A stretch of 8,634 bases of DNA from Oscillospiraceae bacterium (GCA_016290695.1 JAEEUX010000098.1:1-8634), one strand, 5' to 3'; shown: positions 1-6,553, counted from the stretch's first letter. The notes: generated by a model from the sequence alone, not told the origin. Program-made: numbers and translations.

Positions 1-80
1 GACTCCCTTTCATGGGCTCGCGCCCGGATAATTGCGAAAGTTTTTGCGTGATATCTGTCATCTTTAAAGTATATCATGGT
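1..80 (-). other. Leader of an off-window leftward gene
   Basis: This is the stretch downstream of a consensus promoter that points out of the window. Read on the minus strand it holds a small hairpin, GGGC-GCGA-GCCC (14-25), whose loop is of the GNRA type, followed by a purine-rich AAAGGGAG (10-3) that would suit a Shine-Dalgarno sequence for a start codon just beyond the left edge. Two short frames are open to the edge (from ATG at 61 and at 77), but neither has a ribosome binding site, so no protein is called. The identity of the downstream gene cannot be told from here. Confidence 0.4.
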
Positions 81-109
81 ATTATACTTGCTTTGTAAAA
101 TACTGTCAA
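81..109 (-). promoter_or_regulatory. Consensus sigma-A promoter, reading left
   Basis: On the minus strand there is a -35 box TTGACA (109-104), a 17-nt spacer (103-87) and a -10 box TATAAT (86-81). Both hexamers match the housekeeping consensus at 6 of 6 positions with the ideal spacing. The predicted start of transcription is near 74. It lies 26 bp after the S41 protease stop codon, with no terminator hairpin in between, so the downstream gene has its own strong promoter and may also receive read-through. Confidence 0.82.
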
Positions 110-134
110 GCTTTATTTGCGTATTATTAGTTTT

Positions 135-1337
135 TCATTCTGCCGAAACGCCGGCGTCCCCTGCCAGAAGCGCGTTTTCAGCCGCCATAAGGACGGTATC
201 CTCGTCCAGGGGAAGGATTCCGTAAATCAGCTCCTTCGCCGCGTCGTCTTCAAGAACGCATTCAATGTCCGGCTCGACGCCCGTTTCCGCGAGGCTGCGC
301 CCGCTCGGGAGGAAATACTCCATCGTGGAAATATGCAGCGCGCCGCCGTTACTGAGCTCCAGCGTCGACTGCGCACGGCCCTTGCCCGTGGTCTTTTCGC
401 CGACGACTACGGCGCGGCCCGCCTCCTGGAGAAGCCCGGCAAAATATTCGGCGGAGCTGTAGCTGTCCGAATTCACCAGAACGGCCATCGGGATATCTAT
501 GCATGCGGCGTCGGACATGATTTCCTCGGGTTCCGCGCCCTTGCGCCGCGACATGAAAACGACGCCCTCCGGCATGAGATGGTCAAGCGCGGCGGAGAGC
601 TCCGAGACCTGCCCGCCGGGGTTATTGCGAACGTCGAAGATTATTCCCGACGCGCCCTCGGCTATAAGCTCATCGCAGGCGGCGATTACGCCGTCAGCGC
701 TGCGGTAATTGAAGTTTAGTATCTGGATGTAGCCTAGGCCGCTGTCAAGCATGTAATAATAGACCGGCTCTTCCTCGACGGTTCCCTCCGTGAGGGTATA
801 CTCCTTTTCTTCGCCGGAGGGAAGGCGCAGCAGGAAAACGATTTTGCCCTCAGCCTCGAACTTTTCCTTCACGAGAGTCCTCGCCTCGGAGGGGCTGAGT
901 CCCGCGGCGCTCTCGCCGTTCACCTCGACAAGCAGCGAGCCGGGCTCGATGTCCGCTTCGGCGGCGGGAGAAACATCGTACACCGAGCTTATCACGATAT
1001 CGCCCTCATAATCCGCGAAAACGACGCCTATGCCCATATAGGAATTGGCGACGTGCAGATAATAGGCCTCAAGGTCGCGCGGGGAGATATAATAGGACCA
1101 CTCGTCATTCAGCGAGGCGACCATGCCGGCGATAGCGTAATCGGAAAGGTCCTCACCGTCCGCTTCGCCGACGAAGCTTGCGTTTATTGTGCGCTCCGCC
1201 TCGGCGTAAAGCCGCCCATGCTCCTTTTCCGGGCCGTCGCCAAGGCCGTCCATTATAAAATAAGTCGCGGCAAAAGCCGCGAAAGCGGCGGCGAATGCTA
1301 TAAGAATCGCCGCCGGCAGACCAATCTTTTTATTCAA
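135..1337 (-). CDS. S41 family C-terminal processing peptidase
   Basis: A membrane-anchored serine protease of the CtpA/Prc family (400 aa), which cleaves envelope proteins at their C-terminal side outside the membrane. Residues 7-29 form a signal anchor with a short cytoplasmic NKK end. A PDZ domain spans about 98-185 and the S41 core about 200-365. The catalytic Ser-Lys dyad is visible: S294 in NSDSYSSAE and K319 in TTGKGRAQ, with the 25-residue spacing known for the family. FDVRNNPGG (234-242) is the usual substrate-groove motif. The start codon is TTG, preceded by GGAGG (1352-1348) at 10 nt; the ATG closer to that site is out of frame and soon stops. It is the last gene of the ftsEX-hydrolase run, 33 bp after the M23 gene. 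A role in turnover of the hydrolase or its partners is inferred from position. The family call is secure; the substrate is unknown. Confidence 0.95.
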   Translation of the reverse strand: MNKKIGLPAAILIAFAAAFAAFAATYFIMDGLGDGPEKEHGRLYAEAERTINASFVGEADGEDLSDYAIAGMVASLNDEWSYYISPRDLEAYYLHVANSYMGIGVVFADYEGDIVISSVYDVSPAAEADIEPGSLLVEVNGESAAGLSPSEARTLVKEKFEAEGKIVFLLRLPSGEEKEYTLTEGTVEEEPVYYYMLDSGLGYIQILNFNYRSADGVIAACDELIAEGASGIIFDVRNNPGGQVSELSAALDHLMPEGVVFMSRRKGAEPEEIMSDAACIDIPMAVLVNSDSYSSAEYFAGLLQEAGRAVVVGEKTTGKGRAQSTLELSNGGALHISTMEYFLPSGRSLAETGVEPDIECVLEDDAAKELIYGILPLDEDTVLMAAENALLAGDAGVSAE

Positions 1338-1347
1338 CGGGGGAATA

Positions 1348-1352
1348 CCTCC
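1348..1352 (-). promoter_or_regulatory. Ribosome binding site deciding the TTG start
   Basis: GGAGG on the minus strand lies 10 nt before a TTG codon at 1337-1335. No in-frame ATG or GTG lies at a better distance, and the protein from TTG begins MNKKIGLP, a normal charged start before a signal anchor. This supports a TTG start for the S41 protease. Confidence 0.65.
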
Positions 1353-1370
1353 ATAGTCGGGCGTCAGCGT

Positions 1371-2609
1371 TTACCAGCCCGTAATGGTGTAGTTCGAGAA
1401 GAAATTCAGGGGGTTGACGCGCTCGCCGTTCTGGTAAATCTCAAAGTGGATGTGCGGGCCCGTGGAAACGCCCGTCGAGCCGACGAGACCGATGACGGAG
1501 CCCTTCGTAACGGCGTCGCCCACGTCCACAAGGCGCTGGCTCATGTGGGCGTAAAGGGTATAGTTGCCGTTTCCGTGGTCTATCATTACATAGTTGCCGT
1601 AGGACGAGCTGTACTGCGAGGTGACGACGCTGCCGCCGTCCGCCGCGTAGATGTTCGTGCCGTAGCTCGCGCCGATATCAATGCCGGCGTGCCATCTGTA
1701 ATAACCGTAAACGGGATGCAGGCGGTTTCCGAAGAGAGACGTGACGTAGGTGCTGTCCTTCGAGGGCCACATGTAGTTGCCCGTTGCGAGGACGGAAGCC
1801 TCCTTGCTGCGGCGCTCCTTTTCGATACGCTCAAGCTCGGCGACCATTTCGTCTATCTCCTTGGCGGCTTCATCCTCGAGGCGCTCCAGCTCTTCATACT
1901 CCTCCTGGCGCCCGTACATATCCTCCTCGACCTCGGCGATGAGCTTGTTGGCTTCCTCAAGCTCCTCCTCAAACTGGCGCTTTTTCTCGTCCAGCTCCGC
2001 CTTGGACATCTCCGCCTCCTGCTTGCCCGCCTCGAACGAAGCCTTGGCGCGCAGCGTGACCGCCTGAGTCGCCTCAAGCTGCTTGACGACCCATTCGTCA
2101 TAGTTCATTATGTCCGTAACGGAATCGATGCGGCTGAGAAGGTCGGAAAAGCTGCTCGCCTCAAAGACTATTGATATGTAGGAAACCTCGCCGTTTTCCT
2201 CCATTTCGCGCACACGCTCCCGGAAAAGCGCCTTCTGCTCTTCCTCTTCCGCGAGCCTCGCCTGATACTCCGCCTCCTTCTCCGCGATGTTATCCTCGAG
2301 AACGGCAATCTGGCCGTTGAGGTTTTCTATCTGGAGAAGCGTTATGGAAATGCGCTCGTCGAGCTTATTTTTCTGCGCGACGATGGAGGCGCGCTGGTCC
2401 CTCAGCTCGGCTATTTCGGCGGATTTGGCCTTTTTCTGCGCGGCAAGCTCGTCCGCCTGCTTGCGGAGATCTTCAAGCTCCCGGGCGGAGACGGCCTGAG
2501 CGCTCACCATGCTTATGAGCGGGTACATGACCGAGCCTATAAGCACGAGCGCAAGCAAAACGGCCAGAACAGCCGACAAAAATTTCCTACGGTCTTTTCT
2601 GCGTTTCAT
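1371..2609 (-). CDS. Coiled-coil M23 peptidase, PcsB/EnvC-like
   Basis: A secreted or membrane-tethered peptidoglycan endopeptidase (412 aa) that probably acts in the cell wall under FtsEX control. Residues 1-38 are a basic KRRKDRRK start plus a hydrophobic signal ending near SAQA. Two long Glu/Lys-rich coiled coils (about 43-135 and 188-270) are joined by a non-helical hinge (YISIVFEASSFSDLLSR, 144-160) of the type seen in PcsB and CwlO, where the coiled coil contacts the FtsX outer loop. The LytM/M23 domain (about 290-400) keeps all the expected residues: H307 and D311 in WHAGID, H355 in YAHM, H386 and H388 in GPHIHFE, so it should be an active zinc enzyme rather than an EnvC-type inactive activator. 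The start at 2609 is chosen for its TGGAGG site 5 nt upstream and the signal sequence. The frame is open to 2762, but the extension is Arg-rich and crosses repeat hairpins. Confidence 0.95.
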   Translation of the reverse strand: MKRRKDRRKFLSAVLAVLLALVLIGSVMYPLISMVSAQAVSARELEDLRKQADELAAQKKAKSAEIAELRDQRASIVAQKNKLDERISITLLQIENLNGQIAVLEDNIAEKEAEYQARLAEEEEQKALFRERVREMEENGEVSYISIVFEASSFSDLLSRIDSVTDIMNYDEWVVKQLEATQAVTLRAKASFEAGKQEAEMSKAELDEKKRQFEEELEEANKLIAEVEEDMYGRQEEYEELERLEDEAAKEIDEMVAELERIEKERRSKEASVLATGNYMWPSKDSTYVTSLFGNRLHPVYGYYRWHAGIDIGASYGTNIYAADGGSVVTSQYSSSYGNYVMIDHGNGNYTLYAHMSQRLVDVGDAVTKGSVIGLVGSTGVSTGPHIHFEIYQNGERVNPLNFFSNYTITGW

Positions 2610-2849
2610 AAAAACCTCCAAACAACTCAAACGAGACCCGCTTCGCCGGGCTCTCGTTTGAAAGCTCGCGCTCCGTCGCCTCAGCTCCCGCCTTTCGGCT
2701 CCGCTTCGCTGGTCGGCGCGAGGGTCAGCTTCCGCTGACCGAAAGAGTTTTTGCCGAGGCAAAGCCCCGCCAAAAACAGATATTTAAACTATTGGTATTA
2801 TTTTTGTGAGAGCCCGGCGCAGCGGGTCTCATGTGAAGCGCGGAGCGCC
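2610..2849. repeat. ftsX-M23 gap made of palindromic repeats
   Basis: This 240-bp gap in an otherwise tight operon is filled with palindromes. A 23-nt unit occurs twice in inverted orientation (2633-2655 and 2808-2830) with one mismatch. Each copy is itself a hairpin with GAGA/TCTC and CCCG/CGGG stems; the first is extended by CAAAC/GTTTG to 2628-2660. Between them are a perfect 7-bp hairpin GGTCAGC-ttcc-GCTGACC (2723-2740) and a palindrome flanked by T5 and A5 (2748-2776). None has the stem-then-T-run of an intrinsic terminator in either direction, so read-through from ftsX is likely. The content resembles small non-coding palindromic elements that are scattered between genes in Clostridia; family membership is not confirmed. 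Confidence 0.75.
2615..2620 (-). promoter_or_regulatory. Ribosome binding site of the M23 gene
   Basis: TGGAGG on the minus strand lies 5 nt before the ATG at 2609. It fixes the start well inside the longer open frame. A strong hairpin (2628-2660) begins 7 nt upstream of it in the message. Confidence 0.75.
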
Positions 2850-3725
2850 TTACACGCGCAGATAACTCTTTATCGCCCCGACGCTGCCGAAAACGCCTTC
2901 AACGAGGCCCACGGCGCAGAAAATGCCGAGCACGGGGAGCAGGATATCGTCGAAGGGGATGATGCGGATAAAGCTGAGCGTGCCGGTGATAAGGTCGTTC
3001 AGCAGTCGATAACCGCCCCAGAGCAGGAGGAAGGCGCAGAGGGAGGCAAAAAGCCCCATGAGCATACCCTCGAGCATGAAGGGCCAGCGGATAAAGCTGT
3101 TCGACGCGCCGACCATCTTCATGATGGCAATCTCGGTGCGGCGGTTAAAGGTGGCTATCTTCATCGTATTATTCATTATGAGGATAGACACGAAGAAGAG
3201 AATGAGAATAAGCGCCGCGGAAACGACGGTGATGATGTTTCTCAGCGTAACGAGTCCGCGCGAAATCTCAAGGTGGGCATTTATCTTCGCGATGCCCGGG
3301 ATGCGGGCGATGGCGCGCTGCGTGCTCTCCATGGCTCCGATATCGTTGAGCGAAATGATGTACCTATGGCGGAAAACGCTCTCGTCCACATCGCGGAACA
3401 GGCTGTTATCGTCATATTTTTCGAGGAAGGATTCCATCGCCTCGGCGCGGGTCATAAACTGGACCTCCGCGACGTTCGCCGTCGCCCTGATGGAGGACTC
3501 TATGCGCCGCGCATCCTCCTCCGAAAGGTCCTCGTCCACGAAAGCGACCATTTCGTTTTCGTCCTCAAGGCTCTGGATGATATGCTGGATGTTCAGCGCC
3601 AGAAGGCTGCTGCTGCCCATGATGATGAGGCAGAAAATAATCGTAATCGTTGTAACGAGGGACATAAAGCCGTGGCCGAAGATGTTCGCCATGGCCTCCT
3701 TGATGAAATAAGCTGTTCTACTCAT
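2850..3725 (-). CDS. ftsX: Cell division permease FtsX
   Basis: The integral membrane half of the FtsEX complex (291 aa, usual length). It passes the ATPase cycle of FtsE across the membrane to activate a cell wall hydrolase. Four transmembrane segments are visible at about 21-45, 162-184, 217-238 and 261-283. The large extracellular loop between the first two (46-160) is the known docking site for the coiled-coil partner. The motif RRTEIAIMKMVGAS (195-208) before the third segment is characteristic of FtsX. The start codon lies inside the 3' end of ftsE (8-nt overlap, 3718-3725), and the Shine-Dalgarno is weak, so translational coupling is likely. The likely hydrolase partner is the M23 protein downstream. 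Confidence 0.97.
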   Translation of the reverse strand: MSRTAYFIKEAMANIFGHGFMSLVTTITIIFCLIIMGSSSLLALNIQHIIQSLEDENEMVAFVDEDLSEEDARRIESSIRATANVAEVQFMTRAEAMESFLEKYDDNSLFRDVDESVFRHRYIISLNDIGAMESTQRAIARIPGIAKINAHLEISRGLVTLRNIITVVSAALILILFFVSILIMNNTMKIATFNRRTEIAIMKMVGASNSFIRWPFMLEGMLMGLFASLCAFLLLWGGYRLLNDLITGTLSFIRIIPFDDILLPVLGIFCAVGLVEGVFGSVGAIKSYLRV

Positions 3726-4401
3726 GGCCGTAATACCCGCCTGTTCCGTCTCTGACGATTTTTCCGTCTTTTATCATGACGACACGCTTGGAAAAACGGT
3801 CAACCAGCTCGTCCTCATGCGTAACGACGAGCATCGTGGTGCCTTTTGCGTTTATGTCCACGAGAAGCTGCATTATCTCGCGGCTGAGCTCCGGGTCGAT
3901 GTTGCCGGTAGGCTCGTCGGCTATAATGAGGCGCGGATTGTTCGCCAGAGCGCGTGCGATGGCGACGCGCTGCTGCTCTCCGCCCGAAAGCTCGCCGGGC
4001 ATATGGTCCTTCTTGTCGACGAGGCCGACGAGGTCGAGGACGTATTCAACGCGCTCGCGTATTTTCTTCGGCTTTGCGCCCACGACGCGCAGCGCGAAGG
4101 CGACATTTTCATAAACGCTCTTGTTGGGGATGAGGCGGAAATCCTGAAAGATGACGCCGAGGGTCCTCCTCAGGCGGGACATCCTGGAAAGGCGCATGGT
4201 GGTAAGGTCGAAGCCGTTTATATGGACTTCGCCGTCCGTGCAGGAAATCTCTCCCGTGAGCAGCTTGACGAGCGTGGATTTTCCGCTGCCGGACGGGCCG
4301 ACGAGGAAGACGAATTCGCCGTCCTCGATTTCGAGATTGATGCCGTTGAGGGCGTCAGTCCCGTTCTCGTATTCCTTTCGGACGTTTTTCATGACAATCA
4401 T
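3718..4401 (-). CDS. ftsE: Cell division ATPase FtsE
   Basis: The cytoplasmic ABC-type ATPase of the FtsEX complex (227 aa, full family length). It does not import a solute; ATP hydrolysis drives FtsX to switch on an extracellular peptidoglycan hydrolase. All ABC motifs are intact: Walker A GPSGSGKST (35-43), Q-loop Q86 in VIFQDFRLI, signature LSGGEQQR (138-145), Walker B LIIADEP with catalytic E163, D-loop NIDP (167-170) and H-loop H195. IFQDFRLI is typical of FtsE. The start at 4401 follows GGAGG (4417-4413) at 11 nt; a second Met at codon 4 is possible. It lies 50 bp after the regulator gene on the same strand, with no hairpin between them. Confidence 0.98.
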   Translation of the reverse strand: MIVMKNVRKEYENGTDALNGINLEIEDGEFVFLVGPSGSGKSTLVKLLTGEISCTDGEVHINGFDLTTMRLSRMSRLRRTLGVIFQDFRLIPNKSVYENVAFALRVVGAKPKKIRERVEYVLDLVGLVDKKDHMPGELSGGEQQRVAIARALANNPRLIIADEPTGNIDPELSREIMQLLVDINAKGTTMLVVTHEDELVDRFSKRVVMIKDGKIVRDGTGGYYGHE

Positions 4402-4451
4402 TAGGGTAATTTCCTCCGGGTGCTGGGTGGTTTGTAGCGGTGTTTAAGGGT

Positions 4452-5546
4452 TCATTTGTTGGCTTCTTCTCTCGAAACGAGGTATTTCTTAACCATAAGC
4501 GCGACCTTAAAGACGATCGCGTGGTCGAATTCACGCAGATCGAGCCCCGTGAGCTTCTTTATCTTCTCAAGGCGGTAAACGAGCGTATTTCTGTGGACGA
4601 AGAGCTTGCGCGAGGTTTCGGAGACGTTGAGGTTGTTCTCGAAGAACTTGTTTATCGTGTAAAGCGTCTCCTGATCGAGCGAATCGATGGAGTTCTTCTT
4701 GAAGACTTCGCCGAGGAACATTTCGCAAAGCGTCGTCGGGAGCTGATAGATGAGGCGGCCTATGCCGAGGTTATCATAGTAAATGACCATCTTCTCGTTC
4801 TCGAAGACCTGCCCGACCTCGATGGCGACCATGGCCTCCTTATAGCGCTCGGCAAGCTCGCGCAGATGGCGCGCGACGGAGCCGACGCCGATGATGGACT
4901 TTAAGAAAAGCTCGGTGTTGAGCGTGTTCTCTATCTGGGTGGCGATCTTGGAAATCTCCTTTGAGTCCGCGTTCACGGAAAGCTCCTTGATGAGGACGAT
5001 ATCCGTCTCGCTGATACTGAAGACGAATTCCTTCTGCCTGTCGGGGAAAAGGTTCTGCAGAACCTCGATGGTGCTGACCTCTATCTTATCCTGCTGACGG
5101 ATCAGGAACACAGCGCGCGGGGCATGAACGTCGATATGGAGCTCCTTGGCACGCACGTAAAGATCCGCAAGAAGAGTATTATCGGAAATAATATTCTTCA
5201 TGAAGGTCGTCTTGTCATATTTTTCCTCGTAGTAAACCTTCGCCTCGTTAAAGGCAATGGCGGCGAGGATGCAGATGCAGCGGGCCTCGTCGTCCTCTCC
5301 GTCTACGAACACGGCATAATCATAATCCGCGTTCCAGCCGCCGAGAAGCTTAAAGGTTTTCCCTTCGCAGACGACGGTCTGTTCCCTTGCGTCCGCGATG
5401 GCCGACGAAGCTTTATTAAGGTGCGTTCCTACGAGAGAAAGCTCGTTGCAGGCCACAACGACGCCCTCTGAATCCATAACGCCGATAACCTTATCTGTGG
5501 CCTCTTTCATTTGGACAATAACACTCTGAAATATTCTTCCGGACAT
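4452..5546 (-). CDS. PucR/CdaR-type transcriptional regulator
   Basis: A DNA-binding regulator of the PucR/CdaR class (364 aa). The C-terminus (about 292-352) is a PucR-type helix-turn-helix: a FFENNLNVSETSRKLFVHRN stretch followed by TLVYRLEKI, the family hallmark. The middle (about 142-260) fits the degenerate GGDEF-like domain, including GVGSVARHLRELAERYKEA (221-239). The N-terminus (1-100) resembles the sensory part of sugar-diacid regulators (VIGVMDSEGVVVACN, 20-34) but is shorter, so the ligand is unknown. The start is supported by AGGAGGA at 5559-5553, 6 nt before ATG. It is the first gene of the minus-strand run and lies 50 bp upstream of ftsE. Co-transcription with ftsEX is inferred. 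Whether it controls this operon, itself or distant targets cannot be told from the sequence. Confidence 0.92.
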   Translation of the reverse strand: MSGRIFQSVIVQMKEATDKVIGVMDSEGVVVACNELSLVGTHLNKASSAIADAREQTVVCEGKTFKLLGGWNADYDYAVFVDGEDDEARCICILAAIAFNEAKVYYEEKYDKTTFMKNIISDNTLLADLYVRAKELHIDVHAPRAVFLIRQQDKIEVSTIEVLQNLFPDRQKEFVFSISETDIVLIKELSVNADSKEISKIATQIENTLNTELFLKSIIGVGSVARHLRELAERYKEAMVAIEVGQVFENEKMVIYYDNLGIGRLIYQLPTTLCEMFLGEVFKKNSIDSLDQETLYTINKFFENNLNVSETSRKLFVHRNTLVYRLEKIKKLTGLDLREFDHAIVFKVALMVKKYLVSREEANK

Positions 5547-5552
5547 TGTTGT

Positions 5553-5559
5553 TCCTCCT
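5553..5559 (-). promoter_or_regulatory. Ribosome binding site of the PucR-type gene
   Basis: AGGAGGA on the minus strand ends 6 nt before the ATG at 5546. It is near-perfect and fixes the start codon. Confidence 0.8.
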
Positions 5560-5623
5560 GTCGCATAATTTGCGCAAAACGGGTTTTTGGCGCATTATCC
5601 CAATTTGAACGCTATACTAATTA

Positions 5624-5652
5624 ATAATAGTATTTTTTAGGATTTTTTGCAA
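5624..5652 (-). promoter_or_regulatory. Candidate sigma-A promoter of the PucR-ftsEX run
   Basis: On the minus strand TTGCAA (5652-5647, 4 of 6 to TTGACA) is separated by 17 nt from TATTAT (5629-5624, 5 of 6 to TATAAT). It sits in the only AT-rich patch of the intergenic region (about 5600-5680) and would give a leader of about 70 nt. Downstream, the leader contains the palindrome TTGCGCAA (5570-5577) and the similar word GGCGCATTAT (5588-5597), which could be operator half-sites. The promoter is plausible; the operator is speculative. Confidence 0.5.
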
Positions 5653-5659
5653 TAGAAGA

Positions 5660-5774
5660 TTAAAAATTATCAGAAAATTTTTTTGGAAAGGGAGGGAAAA
5701 TCCGGTGTGCAATGCAGCGCAGAACCATCCTTCGCCCCTCTCTCTGTGTGCTGAACACACGGCCAGCACCTTTT
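5660..5774. other. Spacer before the repeat block
   Basis: This part of the divergent region has an AT-rich start and one small hairpin, GTGTG-ctgaa-CACAC (5746-5760). I see no gene in it. A GTG-initiated frame from 5705 continues into the repeats and looks like translated repeat sequence. Confidence 0.5.
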
Positions 5775-5834
5775 GCGCCCCTTGGCTGCGACGCACCACT
5801 TTTCGCTCCCCTTGGCTGTGCCGCACCACTTTTC
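5775..5834 (+). repeat. 30-bp tandem repeat, two units
   Basis: Two adjacent 30-bp units (5775-5804 and 5805-5834), of the form GCKCCCCTTGGCTGNG followed by the CGCACCACTTTTC type end, run directly into the first palindromic arm, which begins with the same GCTCCCCTTGG. A single such unit precedes the second duplicate (6158-6187). The unit therefore looks like a stuttered 5' edge of the palindromic element. Confidence 0.75.
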
Positions 5835-5990
5835 GCTCCCCTTGGATAAGGGGAGCTGGCGACGGCGCGCAGCGGCGGCGTCTGAGGGGTGGAAGGTAAC
5901 GTGCGGACGGAAGTTATATGGTTAATCCAAAGTCTGACGACCCCTCAGTCAGCCTGCGGCTGACAGCTCCCCTTATCCAAGGGGAGCAAA
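5801..5990 (+). repeat. 190-bp duplicate, copy A, with inverted arms
   Basis: Copy A aligns without gaps to 6154-6343 at a constant offset of 353. It contains two arms in inverted orientation, 5835-5890 and 5935-5987. Each outer end is a 9-bp hairpin with a 4-nt loop, GCTCCCCTT-ggat-AAGGGGAGC (5835-5856) and GCTCCCCTT-atcc-AAGGGGAGC (5966-5987). The inner ends are TGAGGGGT and its complement ACCCCTCA. Between the arms is a 25-bp core (5916-5940) identical in copy B, while the 21 bp before it (5895-5915) differ. The whole unit could fold back on itself. It is non-coding and MITE-like in shape, but no transposase and no clear target duplication is visible. Confidence 0.85.
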
Positions 5991-6009
5991 TGGCTCAGTC
6001 GGTACCGTT

Positions 6010-6064
6010 TTTCGCTCCCTTTCCAGGGGAGTTGGCTCGCGTACAATGCGAATCTGAGAGGTGA
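6010..6064 (+). repeat. Degenerate copy of the palindromic arm
   Basis: TTTTCGCTCCC, then CCAGGGGAG, then CTGAGAGGTG, follow the same order and spacing as the forward arms at 5835 and 6188, but with several substitutions and a weaker terminal hairpin. It is read as an older, decayed forward arm. Confidence 0.6.
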
Positions 6065-6114
6065 ACGCGCGGGACAGGGTAATTTGGTTGATACTTGTAA
6101 CTACTGTTTGTAGG

Positions 6115-6151
6115 GGCGGGCGACCTCGACCGCCCGCCGCGCGAAGCGCGG
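6115..6151. repeat. Twin GC-rich hairpins between duplicates
   Basis: GGCGGGCG (6115-6122) pairs with CGCCCGCC (6131-6138), an 8-bp stem with an 8-nt loop. It is followed by CCGCGC-gaa-GCGCGG (6137-6151). The reverse complement of the second hairpin's core, GCGCTTCGCGC, recurs at 6345-6355 just after copy B. No T-run follows, so a terminator role is not supported. Confidence 0.6.
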
Positions 6152-6153
6152 GA

Positions 6154-6343
6154 TTTCGCTCCCCTTGGCTGCGCCGCACCCCTTTTCGCTCCCCTTGGAT
6201 AAGGGGAGCTGGCGACGGCGCGCAGCGGCGGCGTCTGAGGGGTGGAAACTAACGCGAGGGCGGCACCAATATGGTTAATCCAAAGTCTGACGACCTCTCA
6301 GTCAGCCTCCGGCTGACAGCTCCCCTTATCCAAGGGGAGCAAA
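6154..6343 (+). repeat. 190-bp duplicate, copy B, with inverted arms
   Basis: Copy B matches copy A at an offset of exactly 353 bp without insertions or deletions. Its terminal hairpins lie at 6188-6209 and 6319-6340 and its 25-bp core at 6269-6293. Differences are concentrated in 6248-6268, with a few single changes elsewhere, including CGACCTCTCA in place of CGACCCCTCA and CTCCGG in place of CTGCGG. The perfect preservation of both terminal hairpins contrasts with the diverged middle. Confidence 0.85.
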
Positions 6344-6356
6344 ACGCGCTTCGCGC

Positions 6357-6409
6357 GGACGACCCCTCAGTCAGCTTTACGGCTGGCAGCTCCCCCGAGA
6401 GGGGCCAAA
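6357..6409 (-). repeat. Extra reverse-oriented palindromic arm
   Basis: CGGACGACCCCTCAGTCAGC, then GGCTGGCAGCTCCCCC, then GAGAGGGGCCAAAA, follow the order of the reverse arms at 5935 and 6289, but the terminal hairpin is changed. This is the sixth arm in the region; three are forward and three reverse. Confidence 0.7.
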
Positions 6410-6454
6410 ACCCGCCGCACCGCAGGGCGCAGCGAGCCCGGCGCATCGCCCGCA

Positions 6455-6480
6455 AACCGTACAGTTACACATTAACGGTT
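6455..6480. promoter_or_regulatory. Inverted repeat upstream of the flagellin promoter
   Basis: AACCGT (6455-6460) and ACGGTT (6475-6480) form a 6-bp inverted repeat with a 14-nt spacer, about 40 bp before the sigma-D -35 box. It is followed by an A/T tract (6490-6508) that could be bent DNA or an UP-like element. It could be a protein binding site; there is no direct support. Confidence 0.25.
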
Positions 6481-6520
6481 ACTAAACGCAAAAATTTTTT
6501 AAAAAATATCCGAAAAGTGC

Positions 6521-6547
6521 TAAAGTTTTCCGGTAAGCTTCCGATAT
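6521..6547 (+). promoter_or_regulatory. Sigma-D (sigma-28) flagellin promoter
   Basis: TAAA (6521-6524), a 16-nt spacer and CCGATAT (6541-6547) match the known Bacillus sigma-D consensus TAAA-N14-16-CCGATAT at every position. It is correctly oriented upstream of flagellin. The predicted start of transcription is about 6554, which leaves a long leader of about 265 nt before the ATG. Dependence on sigma-D places flagellin in the late flagellar class, expressed after hook completion and release of the anti-sigma factor FlgM. Confidence 0.88.
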
Positions 6548-6553
6548 ATAAGA

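Noticed and set aside
1..61. Start of a minus-strand gene from ATG at 61
   Set aside because: Twenty codons are open to the edge, but the ATG has only a 13-nt leader and no ribosome binding site, and another frame is also open. A start just outside the window after AAAGGGAG is more likely.
1053..2174. Long plus-strand frame over the S41 and M23 genes (373 aa)
   Set aside because: It spans two well-supported minus-strand genes. The product is Arg/Leu/Val-rich without motifs, typical of an antisense shadow in GC-rich DNA.
2610..2762. Upstream extension of the M23 reading frame to 2762
   Set aside because: The extension is Arg/Ser-rich, crosses palindromic repeats and lacks a ribosome binding site. 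The start at 2609 has TGGAGG at 5 nt and a signal sequence.
2748..2776. Intrinsic terminator after ftsX
   Set aside because: The palindrome is flanked by T5 before and A5 after the stem on the plus strand, and the same holds on the minus strand. A T-run after the stem is missing in both directions.
5801..6409. CRISPR-like array
   Set aside because: The repeats are palindromic arms in both orientations with unequal, partly similar spacing and no unique spacers of uniform length. No cas gene is present.
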